From the NCBI GenBank assembly GCA_933228675.1, contig OW121744.1:94128574-94192573 (forward strand): a stretch of 64,000 nucleotides of DNA, given 5' to 3'. Origin of the DNA: Stomorhina lunata. Taxonomy: Eukaryota; Arthropoda; Insecta; Diptera; Rhiniidae. The notes below the pieces were generated by a model, which was not told the DNA's origin, searched no databases, and saw only the letters and a list, made by a program, of their open reading frames with translations. Positions within the stretch are counted from its first letter, which is position 1. Each line of letters begins with the position of its first letter. Below are positions 22,140 to 33,961 of this stretch, in pieces. The position numbers and the translations under genes were made by a program.

Positions 22140-23190
22140 TACTCACATAAAATGTGTCCTGAGTCATCTCAAACAGATGAGTAATCTCAATTTTCTGAGT
22201 CATTAGAATTGGCAGAGTCATTTCAAACTGCTCATTTATTTTAAACAGCTGAGTCATATTGATCTGCTGAGTCATCTCGAACTACTGAGTCATCTGAAAC
22301 TCTTGAGTCATCTTGCTAAGAGATCTGTGGTAATCTAGGGCTTATATTTAATTAAGGAACCCCTGCTAAGTCACCTCGAACTACTGATTCATATGATACT
22401 CCTGAGTCATTCCGAACTGTTGAGTAATCTCAAACTGCTCAGTCATCTCATAAAGAGATCTGTGACAATCTAGGGCTTATATTTAATTAATTAAGACCTG
22501 CTGAGTCATCTCGAACTACTGAGTCATCTGAAACTCCTGAGAAATCTCGAACTACTGAGTCATCTGAAACTCCCGAGTAATCTCGAACTACTGAGTCATC
22601 TGAAACTCCTAAATCATTTCGAACTGCTCAGTCGTCTCGTTAAGAGATCCATGACAATCTAGGGCTTATATTAAATTTATGAACTCCTGCTGAGTCATCT
22701 CGAACTACTGAGTCATCTCGAACCACTGAGTCATCTAAAACTTCTGAGTCATCCGGAACTGCTAAGTCATCTTGAACTGCTCACTCATTACGTTAAGAGA
22801 TTTGTGGCAATTTACGACTTATCTTGACAAGACAAATTTTTGACCTTAATGGAAGCTTGACAAGTTATCGAACTGTTGAGTCATCTCAAACCCTTGAGTC
22901 ATTAGAATTTACTGAGTTAGTTTAAACTACTCATTTACTTTAAACAGCTGAGTCATATTAACTGCAAAATCACCTCGAATTAATGAGTTATCTCGAACTC
23001 TTGAGTCATCTCGAACTCCTGAGTCATCTGAGATGACTATCATTTCGTTAATAGATCTGTGGCAATTTAGGGCTTATATATAATTTAGGAAGACAAATTC
23101 TAGCCTTTAATAGAAGCTTGACAAGTTATCTCGAACTGATGTGTCATCTCCAACTCCTGAGTCATCTCGAACTGCTGAGAAATCTCAAAC
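22140..23190. repeat. 18-bp minisatellite with repeated AP-1 motif
   Basis: The unit is close to TGAGTCATCTCGAACTAC, with alternating GAAACTCC ends, so pairs of units form a 36-bp pattern. I count about 20 exact TGAGTCA sites in about 1 kb. Interspersed blocks (AGAGATCTGTGGCAATCTAG with GGGCTTATATTTAA) recur near 22320, 22455, 22640, 22795 and 23045. A second block (AATTCTAG with AGAAGCTTGACAAGTTATC) occurs near 22830 and 23090. Together these mark higher-order repeats of about 130-250 bp. Confidence 0.9.
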
Positions 23191-23639
23191 TGCTTTATCT
23201 TATTTTGAATTTAGAAAAGCAAATTCTAGACCTTTATTTTCACTTTTGTCTCGGATTGACTTTTAGTAGTGAATATAAAAGATAACTAAAACCTCTTTCC
23301 TTAAAGTTTTGGAGTTATTGTAATTTCTACCCGAAGCCTAAGTTCAAAATAATTTTTTTTCAATAAATAGTCGAAATTACTTAGTTTTTTTTTTTGATAT
23401 TGGAAATGGTAGATTTTTCTCAGGCCATTTTAAAAACTCATTTTTATTTTTTTTAATTTGTTCCATCAATATTACAAAGTAATAATTCTTTTATTGGTGT
23501 GTTAAATAAGATAAATGGGAGATTATAACCCAAAAAAGTTGAGGTCGATATCTTGAAGCGTTTTGCCGTACCTGCGATTTAAAATCGTCAAATTTACCGA
23601 AAATCTATGTTTTTTGTCATAATTTGAGTAGATGCTTGG
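23191..23639. other. AT-rich spacer
   Basis: I see no gene or recognisable element between the 18-bp minisatellite and the roughly 320-bp satellite. T-rich runs occur near 23350-23460. Confidence 0.4.
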
Positions 23640-25790
23640 TAAATAGTACTTATGTTTAATTTTAATAAAAATAATCATAAAAATGATTGCTAAGTCTTTG
23701 AAAAATTTTCTTTAAAATGCTTTTTTGACATAAACAAATTTTAACCCTTTCTTTCCCTAGGTCAAAAGTCTAAATTATGTTATTTTTAGTTTTCATAAGC
23801 AAAATTACGAAATATTAAAAATTTATTGTCGAATTTTTAAAGAAATGAATAAACGTAACAACTTTTTAGGAAAACGAAGTTTTTTATAAATAAAATATAT
23901 TTTAACCCTTAGCAGACATAGGCACTGATGTGACCCAAAATTTCTTTTGTCAATTTTTTTACAAGATGAAGAAATAAAAGTAATATTTTTAAACAGATTA
24001 AGATTTTTAATAAAAAAAAATATTTTTACCTTAAGCAGACATGGGGACTCAAAAGACCCAAATTTTTTTAAGTCAATTTTTAAACAAAATCACAGAATAC
24101 TGTGGATTTATTAGAGAATGTAGAAGAAACCTTACAAACATAAATTTCTAAACCAAAATTTAGACAAACAAATGTTATTTTGAAATATTTTTTGACATTA
24201 GAAAACACACTTGGAGACTAAAATGACCCAAAATTTCTTTTGTCAATATTTTTACAAGATAAAAGAAAAAAAGTATTATTTTTTTTACACAAATTAAGAT
24301 TTTTAACAAAAAAAAAAATATATTTTAACCCTAAGCTGACATTAGGACTAAAATGACCCAAAACTTTGTTTGTCATTTTTTAACAAAATCACAGAATACT
24401 GTGGATTTATTAGAGAATGTAGAAAAAAACTTATAAACTTAAATTGCTTAATCAAAATTAAGACAAACAAATGTTATTTTGAAATATTTTTTGACATTAG
24501 AAAAACTTAACCTTAATTTCCCCTAGTTCAGAAGTCAAAATTATTTTTCTTTAGTTTTAATAGGAAAATTACGAGTTTCTTCTTCTTCTGTTATCCTTGA
24601 CTCCCAGTGGAGAATTGTTTGACTAATTCATAACAGTAATAACTTTTTACCCAAATTAAGTTTTTTTTATAAAAATAATATATTTTAACCCCAATCGGAC
24701 ATGGGGACTAAAATGACCCCACATTTCTTTGTTAATTAAACAAAATCACAGAATACTGTGGATTTATTAAAAAATATAGAAGAAAACGCATAAAAGTAAA
24801 TACTTAAACCAAAATTAAGACAAACAAATGTTACTTTGAAAATATTTTTGACATTAGGAAAGTTTAACCCTTTTTACCCTAAGGTCAAGAGTAAACATTT
24901 TTTCATTTCTTTTAAGTTTTAAACAACAAAATTATCTTACATTAAGAATTTATTGATGAATTTTCATACAAATGCATATAAGTAACAATTTTTACAAAAA
25001 TAAAGACTTTAAATAAAAAATATATTTTAATATTTTAACCCTAAGCAGATGGAGACAATGTGATTAAGCATGTATTTTCTAAATTTTTTTAGCAAAATCT
25101 CAAAATACTGTAGATTTATTAGATAAATATTTAACATAAAATTAAGACAAACAAATGTTAATTTGAAATATTTTTTGGGATTAGAAAAGTTTAACCCTTT
25201 CCTGCCCAAGATAAAAATTCAAACTTTTGTTATTTTTTTTGTAATTTTTGTAAGGAAATTACCTAATGTTAAGAATTGTTTGACTAATTCATAAAAGTAG
25301 TAATTTTTCACCTAAATTAAGTTTTTTTTATAAAAAAAAAATATATTTTAACCCTAAGTAGACATGGTGACTAAAATGACCACACATTTTTTTATTACTT
25401 TTTTAATAAAATCACATAATATTGTGGATTTATTAGAGAATATAGACAACAAAAGACATTAAAGTAACTATTTAACCAAATTAAGGCAAACAAATGTTAT
25501 TTTGAAATATTGTTTTGACATTAGAAAATTTTAACCCTTTCTTCCCCATAATCAAAATTCAAAATTTTGATATTTTTTAAATTTTCATAACAAAATTACC
25601 TTATATTTACATAAATGCATTAAAGTAATATTTTTTGCACAGATTAAGTTTTTTTTTTATAAAAAATATATCTTAACCCTAAGAAGACATGGAGACCAAA
25701 ATGACGCAATGTTTTTTTGTTAATTTTATGAAAATCACAGAATACTCTTAAAGAATATAGAAAACAAGAGTATAAATGCAAATGTTTGGG
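23640..25790. repeat. Degenerate satellite, unit about 300-360 bp
   Basis: The landmark TTTTAACCCTAAGCAGACAT or close variants begins near 23911, 24024, 24326, 24683, 25034, 25347 and 25671. The landmark AGAATACTGTGGATTTATTA begins near 24091, 24391, 24742, 25095 (diverged) and 25408. Apart from one short interval of 113 bp, spacing is 300-357 bp. A further shared block contains GACAAACAAATGTTATTTTG. The copies are clearly diverged. No open frame persists, so this is non-coding satellite DNA. Confidence 0.85.
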
Positions 25791-27059
25791 TTTTTTAGTT
25801 CCCTTATCTGTAGCGTGTCATATGATCGTTCTAGACCGTCTGTGAAACTTTCTTAGTGTTTCTTATTTCTTTTTTTTTCAATTTTGGGGAAACATGTTAT
25901 AATTTGTAGGAAGCTCTTGTGTCTTAAATATAAATTTTCGTTTTGTTGGGAAAGAATACAAAGGCGTTACATGAGCTGAGGCTCATTATGACATACACCT
26001 TGTACAAGTAGTAGGACTACAATTTAACTCCATGTGGAGGTTGGTAGGAAATCGTTTCTTAATAATTATGTATCCCTTAAACATAACATAAAAACACTGC
26101 CTTAAGTACTTGTTAACAAGTTTGATATCTAGACGATTTACATGTTGTTTTACTTATATTTTGCCTAAATGTAAAATCGAAATTAAACCTCCTCAAAAAT
26201 TTCTCTTAAACTTTTGTGGTCACTATATAAAGTCGTATACAATATTCCGATATTTGTTTGGTTTTCTTTTTTTTCGATTTTTTTTTCTTTTAGGGTTTAA
26301 ATTCCTTCTTTCATCATCATCATTTCAATAAATGGCTGTTGGTTGGCTTAAAAACGTTAAAAGAAAAACCTCCAACACCAGAAACAACATTTGACTGTTT
26401 TATGTTTTGCCGCAAAAATGTATTCCATTTTTGCTCGAAATATATTCCAAATGTATCTTCATGTTCATGTTAATGTCCGTCCGGATTTCGACTCAAAAAA
26501 AAAGTGTGTTAAAAACCCCATTTATTTCAAAAAGAAACCCAAAAAAACGAATTCGCGGTTTTTTGGTTCATCTTCATCATTTTGAAAATTTTTATTCCAA
26601 AATGTATATGTATATTTCCTCCCAAGCAACTTAATACAAAGTTTTAGGTATTATCATTGTTTTTGTTTTTTTTAGAAGTTCTTCTTATTTGCCTCAGATA
26701 TTCATATTTTCTGCCCTTAAAGCTGTTTATGATATTTGGCTTAAATGCTCTCCAGAAGTCTAAAAAAAATTCGCAAAAAAATAAAAAAAAGCTCGACTTA
26801 AAACCCTAAGTTAAAGCTTGATTTTAAGGTGCTGATATTTAAGCTTAAATGTATTAAATTTAATGAGTTTTTAACTTACAGCTGCTTATTTCTGCTCTTA
26901 ATTTTGGCATTTACTTTATTATTTGGTGTTTCCTTGTTATTTAAATTCTTGGCTTGTGTTCAAGTTTAAGAAATCAAAATGATTTTTTTGTTTAAAAAAA
27001 TAGTAATTTTGAATTTTAAAATTAACATACATAAGCTTTTTTAAAACAAAAATATCTCG
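25791..27059. other. Low-copy AT-rich segment without a recognisable gene
   Basis: Short frames at 26110-26634 are K/F-rich, overlap each other and lack motifs. There is a small TCATCATCATCAT run near 26311. Nothing else is supported. Confidence 0.45.
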
Positions 27060-28980
27060 AAATTTCTATCTTTAAGCTTAAAACCAAGAAAAACCCATGT
27101 TATTAAAAAAGGAAAGCTTTCAGCAAATAAAGCAAAGGCTACTAACCAAATCAATTTACTATTCTACTATAAAAGCTTTAGTTAGATATAACAGTTTCTT
27201 AATACAAAGCAACTCAAATTAATGTAAATGTAAAGCTCAAAGCTTCATCAAAAGAAGCTCAAGCGAATGAAAAAAAGTGCATAAAAGTTATTGATGGTAA
27301 AAAAGCTTTATGAAGCAAAGCTCTAAACTAACACCTTACCTGTGTTTCTAGCTGAAATATTCCAATTTCTAACTAAAAGTTTTATTTTTAGCTTTAAATT
27401 AAGAACAAAAACTTTACTTTTAAAGCAGGAAAGCTTTCAGGAAAGATAGCAGAGGGTACTAAACTAAAACAAGTTACTATTTTGATATAAAAGCTTAACT
27501 TAGAAAAAGTTTTTCTAAATATAATGGAATTCAAATCCATGTTAGTTGAAAGCTTTTTTAGGTAAAAAAAGCGATTGACAAAAAAAATCAGAGTAATCCA
27601 TTATAAGAAGCTCTATATAGCAAAGCTCTAAATAAATACCTTTATTTGCTTTTAGTTTAAATGTTCCAATTTCTATCTAAATTTGTATCTTTAAGCTTTA
27701 AACTAAAAATATATATACCATTAGAAAATAAAGTTTTCTGCAAAGATAGTAAGACTACTAACTAAATATATTTGGTTCTCTTTTCGAAAAGCTTTACTTA
27801 GACATAGCTTTTTCTTTATTCAATGGAAATAAAATCCATGTAAATCAAAAGCTTCTTTATCTGCAAAGATAGTAAAGACTACTTAACTAAATATATTTTT
27901 GGTTCTCTTTTCAAAAAGCTTTACTTAGACATAGCATTTTCTTCATTTAATTTAAATAAAATCCATGTGATTCAAAAGCTTCTTTATCTGCAAAGATAGT
28001 AAAGACTACTTAACTAAATATATTTTTGGTTCTCTTTTCAAAAAGCTTTACTTAGACATAGCTTTTTCTTTATACAATAGAAATAAAATCCATGTAAATC
28101 GAAAGCTTTTTAAAATGAAAAATGCGACTGACAAGAAAACATATATAAAAGTTATCCATTTTAAATAAGCTCTATATAGCCAAGCTCTAAACTAACACTT
28201 AACATGTGTTTCTAGCTAAAATATTCCAATTTCTAACTAAAAGTTATTTTTTAGCTTTAAATTATGAATAATTAACAACAAAAACAGAAAAGCTTTCAGG
28301 AAGAAGGCAAGTAAACTAAATCAAGTTACTACTCTAATATGAAAGCTTTACTTAGAAACAACTTTTTTTAATACAATGCAATTCAAATCCATCATAATTG
28401 AAAGCTACTTTAGATGAAAAAAAGCGTCTGATAAAAAAATAGTATAAAAGTAATCCATTTTAAAGAAGTTCTATGTAGCAAAGCTCTAAACTAATACCCC
28501 AATTTGTTTTTAGGTAAAATATATCAAATTCCTTAAGCTTTATACCAAGAAAAAATCATACTATTAACAAAGAAAAGCTTTCTGCAATGAAAGCAAAGGC
28601 TACTAAACTATATCTATTTACTAATCTTATACACAAGCTTTTTTAGACATAGCTTTTTCTTTAAACAATGAAATTAAAATCCATATACAATAAATCGAAA
28701 GCTTTTTTTATAAAAGTTATATATTGTAAAGAAATTATATGTAGCAAAGCCCTAAACTAACACATAAACTGAGCTTTAGCTAAAATATTTCAACTTCTAA
28801 CTAAAAATTGATTTGGCTTTTAATTAAGAATAAGACAGGAAAGCTTTCAGTAAAGAAAGCAGAGGCTACTAAACTAAATCCAGTTACTACTGTAATATAA
28901 AAGCTTTACTTATAAATTAATTTTTCTTAATACAATTGAACTCAAATCCATGATAATTGAAAGCTTCTTTAGAAAAAAAA
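27060..28980. repeat. Degenerate satellite, unit about 280-310 bp, rich in AAAGCTTT
   Basis: The landmark GAAAGCTTTCAG followed by GCAAAGGCTACTAAACTA recurs near 27115, 27431, 27725, 28290, 28571 and 28839. Each unit also has a CAAAGCTCTAAACTAACAC block and an ATTCCAATTTCTAACTAAAA block. Within it, a subunit of about 123 bp (TCTGCAAAGATAGTAAAGAC) is locally repeated near 27737, 27860 and 27985. The units are strongly diverged. Confidence 0.8.
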
Positions 28981-29574
28981 TTTCCACACCAAACGCGATA
29001 AAGTTTTGTTAACAAAATAAACAAATATTAAATATTTTCTAATAATTTCATTAACATAACAAGATTTGTACGACGAAAAAATAGCGACAATATGGAAATT
29101 GAAAAAATAAATTGAGTAGCTTTAGAAATTGCATTTGGTGCGGAAACTTTTTTGGATAAATGAATAAAAAAAAATTTTACTACCAGTACTAAATAGCCCA
29201 TCGCTTAAGATGAACAAATTTTGTGGAAAAAAGTTATAGCCCTAATGCCCACATTAAATTGTATATCAATGTTTTTTTCACTGTTCTTATAAATAGCATT
29301 CAGATTACATATAATTTGAAGGCTCCAAAGCTCCTACCAAGCAAAAAGTTTTACTTATTCTAAATAGCTTTAAAATATTGCTATTAAGACCTCTTTAAAT
29401 CAAAAGTTCTCAAGCTTATATTTAAAAACCTAAAGCTTGCTTTAAAGCAAACTTAGTTCCGAAGCTTTTATAAACAATGTGATTTAGAACTATCGCTTAA
29501 AAGTAGCTGTGTATATCTATCTAAAAGCTTTCAATTATGATCGAAGAGTTATAGTTAACATTAAAACTTTCTTA
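28981..29574. other. AT-rich spacer
   Basis: No gene or element is recognised. AAAGCTTT-like motifs continue at lower density. Confidence 0.4.
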
Positions 29575-30785
29575 AATTAAAAAAAATTTTATACCGAAAA
29601 ATTTTTCTATATAAAATTTTTGGACTGAAAAATTTTCAATATAAAATTTTATACCGAAAATTTTTCTATACAAAATATTTAACCGAAAGATTTTCTTATA
29701 CAATTTTGATATCGAAAAATATTCAATATAAAATTTTTGTATCGAAAAATTTTCTATATAAAATTTGTATACAAAAAAACTTTCTATATACAAATTTTAT
29801 ACCTAACAATTTTCTATATAAAATTTTTATACCAAAAAATTTTCTATATAAAATTTTTATTCCGAAAAATTTTCTATATAAAATTTTTATACCGAAAAAT
29901 TTTCTATATACAATTTTTATACCGAAAAATGTTCTATATAAAATTTTTATACCGAAAAATTTTCTATATAAAATTTTTATACCGAAAAATTTTCTATATA
30001 AAATTTTTATACCGAAAAATTTTCTATATAAAATTTTTATACCGAAAAATTTTCGATATAAAATTTTTATACCGAAAAATGTTCTATATAGAATTTTTAT
30101 ACCGAAAAATTTTCTATATAAAATTTTTATACCGAAAAATTTTCGATATAAAATTTTTATACCGAAAAATTTTCGATATAAAATTTTTATACCGAAAAAT
30201 TTTCGATATAAAATTTTTATACCGAAAAATTTTCTATATAAAATTTGAATACCAAAAAACTTTCTATATAAAAATTTTATACCTAACAATTTTCTATATA
30301 AAAATTTTATACCTAACAATTTTCTATATAAAATTTTTATACCAAAAAATTGTCTATATAAAATTTTTATTCCGAAAAATTTTCTATATAAAATTTTTAT
30401 TCCGAAAAATTTTCTATATAAAATTTTTATTCCGAAAAATTTTCTATATAAAATTTTTATACCGAAAAAATTTCTATATAAAATTTTTATATCCAAAAAT
30501 TTTCGATATACAATTCTTATACCGAAAAATTTTCGATATAAAATTTTTATACCGAAAAATTTTCGATATAAAATTTTTATACCGAAAAATTTTTATAGAA
30601 AAATTTTTTACATAAAATTTGTATCCATATAAAATTCTTATACCAAAAAATTTTCTATATAAAATTTTTTACCGAAAAATTTTTTATATATGATTTTTAT
30701 ACTGAAAAATTTTCTGTATAAAATTTTTATACCGAAAAATTTTCTACATAAAATTCTTATACCGAAAAATTATTTATATGAAGCA
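29575..30785 (+). repeat. 30-bp satellite array 5, left arm
   Basis: About 40 monomers join TTTTCTATATAAAATTTTTA to TACCGAAAAA, with an exact 30-bp pitch from about 29800 to 30600. Unlike the other arrays the core is CTATATA, so the palindrome is partly lost. The array continues in reverse orientation from about 30880. The long open frames here exist only because 30 is a multiple of three and the monomer lacks stops in several frames. Confidence 0.93.
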
Positions 30786-30879
30786 AAAAAAAACTTTATA
30801 TAGAAAAATTTTAGGAATCAAAAATTTCTATATAAAGCCTTTATATCGAAAAAAATTTTATAAAACTTTATAAAAAAAA
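30786..30879. other. Turning point between the two arms of array 5
   Basis: About 95 bp of degenerate A-rich sequence separates the forward and reverse arms. It contains broken monomers but no clear insertion. Confidence 0.6.
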
Positions 30880-32215
30880 TTCGGTATAAAAATCTTATAT
30901 AGATAATTTTTTGGTATACAAATTTTATACAGAAATTTTTTGGTATAAAAATTTTATATAGAAAATTTTTCGGTATAAAAATTTTATATAGAAAATTTTT
31001 CGGTATAAAAATTTTATATAGAAAATTTTTCGGTATAAAAATTTTATATAGAAAATTTTTCGGTATAAAAATTTTATATAGAAAATTTTTCGGTATAAAA
31101 ATTTTATATAGAAAATTTTTCGGTATAAAAATTTTATATAGAAAATTTTTCGGTATAAAAATTTTATATAGAAAATTTTTCGGTATAAAAATTTTATATA
31201 GAAAATTTTTCGGTATAAAAATTTTATATAGAAAATTCTTCGGTATAAAAATTGTATATAGAAAATTTTTAGTTATAAAAATTTTATATCGAAAATTTTT
31301 CGGTATAAAAATTTTATAGAGAAAATTTTTCGGTATAAAAATTTTATATAGAAAATTTTTCGGTATAAAAATTTTATATAGAAAATATTTCGGTATAAAA
31401 ATTTTATATAGAAACTTTTATATAGAACATTTTTCGTTATAAAAATTTTATATAGAAACTTTTATATTGAACATTTTTAGTAATAAAAATTTTATATAGA
31501 AAATTTTTCGTTATAAAAATTTTATATTGAAAATTTTTCGTTATAAAAATTTTATATAGAAAATTTTTCTTTATAAAAATTTTATATAGAAAATTTTTCG
31601 TTATAAAAATTTTATATAGAAAATTTTTCGTTATAAAAATTTTATATAGAAAATTTTTCGTTATAAAAATTTTATATAGAAAATTTTTCGATATAAAAAT
31701 TTTATATAGAAAATTTTTCGGTATAAAAATTTTATATAGAAACTTTTATATAGAACATTTTTCGTTATAAAAATTTTATATAGAAAATTTTTCGTTATAA
31801 AAATTTTATATAGAAAATGTTTCGTTATAAAAATTTTATATAGAAAATTTTTCGTTATAAAAATTTTATATAGAAAATGTTTCGTTATAAAAATTTTATA
31901 TAGAAAATTTTTCGTTATAAAAATTTTATATAGAAAATTTTTAGTTATAAAAATTTTATATAGAAAATTTGTCGTTATAAAAATTTTATATAGAAAATTT
32001 TTCGTTATAAAAATTTTATATAGAAAATTTTTCGTTATAAAAATTTTATATAGAAAATGTTTCGTTATAAAAATTTTATATAGAAAATTTTTCGTTATAA
32101 AAATTTTATATAGAAAATTTTTCGGTATAAACATTTTATATAGAAAATTTTCGGTAGAAAAATTTTTCGGTATAAAAATTTTATATAGAAAATTTTTCGG
32201 TATAAAAATTTGAGC
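30880..32215 (-). repeat. 30-bp satellite array 5, right arm (inverted)
   Basis: About 44 monomers with the core TATATAGAAAATTTTTCGGT are the reverse complement of the left arm. From about 31430 most carry CGTTATAAAA in place of CGGTATAAAA, a second subfamily. Scattered 15-bp insertions (GAAACTTTTATATAG) appear near 31410, 31455 and 31740. Confidence 0.93.
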
Positions 32216-32566
32216 TTAAGTATGTATGTAACAGTTTTATTAACCCACTTCATTTCGACTCCAATTTTTTTCTGTATTCAATTTACAGAAGTATTTATCA
32301 AAGTTTTAAATAAATAAATAGAAATAAAATCACTCTTTCAATAAAAAACAGATCAAAATATATCCCTCCAAAGTGCTTGGTTGCGTGATTGTAACCATTA
32401 GCAATTAATTAATTTTAAATTCTTCTTGTTTTAACTCATACTTGAAACTGTGATTTGATTAAAATCAAACAAATATTCAATCTCTAGAAAACGAATAAAA
32501 AACTAATAAATTCCCATTATTATCATTTAATAAATATTTATTAAATAACAGAAAAACCAAAAAAAG
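32216..32566. other. AT-rich spacer
   Basis: Nothing recognisable lies between the satellite arm and the mini-me element. Confidence 0.4.
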
Positions 32567-33383
32567 AAAAACAAGTAAGAAAGCGCTATAGTTGGTCAAG
32601 CCGACCATACGATACCCTTCACCACTAAGGTCAAAGGTGTTATTTTTCCTGTATAAAGACAAATATTTGCTAAATTTTGCCATCATACAAACATTTTCTC
32701 AAAACTTACATATTTAAGCTGTTTCCGTCATTTGGACTTATATGAGAGCTAGGGTCAAATGTGGACCGATTATCTCTAAATTTGGCAAATTGATTACAGT
32801 TGTTACAAAAATTATGTGTGCAAAAATAATCTCAAAATTTTCATTATCTTTAGATTTACGAGCGTTTTAGTGATTTTTTGTCTCATTTAGTGCGTTTTTG
32901 AAGAAGAGTTTGTATGGGAGCTATGGTCAAATGTAGACCGATTTCAACGAAATTTGGTACAGTGATTTATGTTTACATAATCAGTATCCGTTTTAAATTT
33001 CATGAAAAAATATTGATATTTGTGGCCAATATAGCTATTCCGGGAAGTGGGACCTATATGAGGTACCATAAATAATGGACCGATTTCGACCAATTTCAAT
33101 AGCCATGGTTCCATTATCAAAAAAATTATCTGTGCCAAATTTCATTAAATTATCTTTAGAATTGCGACCTGTAGTTTGATTACAAGGTTTACATGGGGGT
33201 CCAGCCATCCAGCCAGCCAGACGGACGGACGGACGGACATCGCTAAATCGACTCAGAAAGTGATTCTAAGTCTATTGGTATACTAAAAGGTGGGTCTAAG
33301 ACAAATATTTCTATGCGTTACAAACATCAGCACAAACTTATAATACCCTTTCCACCTATGGTGGTGAAGGGTATAAAAAACAC
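32567..33383 (-). mobile_element. DINE-1/mini-me-like element (copy a)
   Basis: Read on the minus strand it starts TTTTTATACCCTTCACCACC, which folds back on GGTGGAAAGGGTAT. It passes a conserved GAGTCGATTTAGCGATGTCC block into GTCC/GTCT repeats (about 33215-33245). It then carries repeated 'tttgaccgatt..gagct' modules and ends with a GGTCGGCTTGACCAACTATA stretch and CTTTCTTACTTGTTT. Conserved core plus GTCY repeats define mini-me/DINE-1 elements, thought to be non-autonomous Helitron-like elements in flies. It encodes no protein. Confidence 0.75.
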
Positions 33384-33956
33384 TGAAATTTTTATCAAAA
33401 AATTATACATAATCCAAAAGATACAATTTTATCAATTGAGGAAGAAGAGGAATGTGTTGTATTATAACGAACAAAATCAAAAGAAGAATTTCTTCTATAC
33501 GGTTTTTAATTAAATTTATTTTAACAGATAAATAAAATAGAAAAAAAAGTATTTATGTGGTCTTGGAAGCAAATCTTCTTCCCGTTCATTACAATCATTG
33601 GTTTGGCTTCAGGCTTTGGCAGCTCATGTCTGTCGACTGACTATATAGTCATACATATATGAATGGTATGATGTTGAAGAATCTGGGGAGTGAAAATGCG
33701 TATGCATTTTTATGCATATTTAATAAATTAAAGCTTTTTAAATAATACCTTTTTTATTTGATTCTCGTTTTTTTTTTTAATTCTTTTCTTTTATGATATT
33801 TACCTGGCAGACGAAAAATATAAAGAACAAACGAAAACTAAAAGATAATTTTAATTTACTATACAAACTGTTGAATGTTTAAAAAGCTACTTGTTCTTTT
33901 ATTCGTTTGTATCTTTAGCTACTTTTTAAATATTAAGAATCTCATCTGTGTGTATA
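33384..33956. other. AT-rich spacer left of the BEL element
   Basis: No gene is recognised. It ends in the short TA-rich tract that served as the insertion target of the BEL element. Confidence 0.4.
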
Positions 33957-33961
33957 TATAT
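33957..33961. repeat. BEL target-site duplication, left
   Basis: TATAT here matches TATAT at 41143-41147. A 5-bp duplication fits BEL/Pao integration, although the left flank is a TA run, which weakens the test slightly. Confidence 0.75.

Noticed and set aside
29706..30615. Open frames of 180-292 codons with 10-residue periodic peptides (for example NFLYKIFIPK) on both strands
   Set aside because: The 30-bp monomer has a length divisible by three and lacks stops in several frames, so long frames appear in parallel on both strands. There is no start context, domain or splice signal.
31661..32134. 157-codon minus-strand frame in the right satellite arm
   Set aside because: Same cause as above: a stop-free 30-bp repeat.
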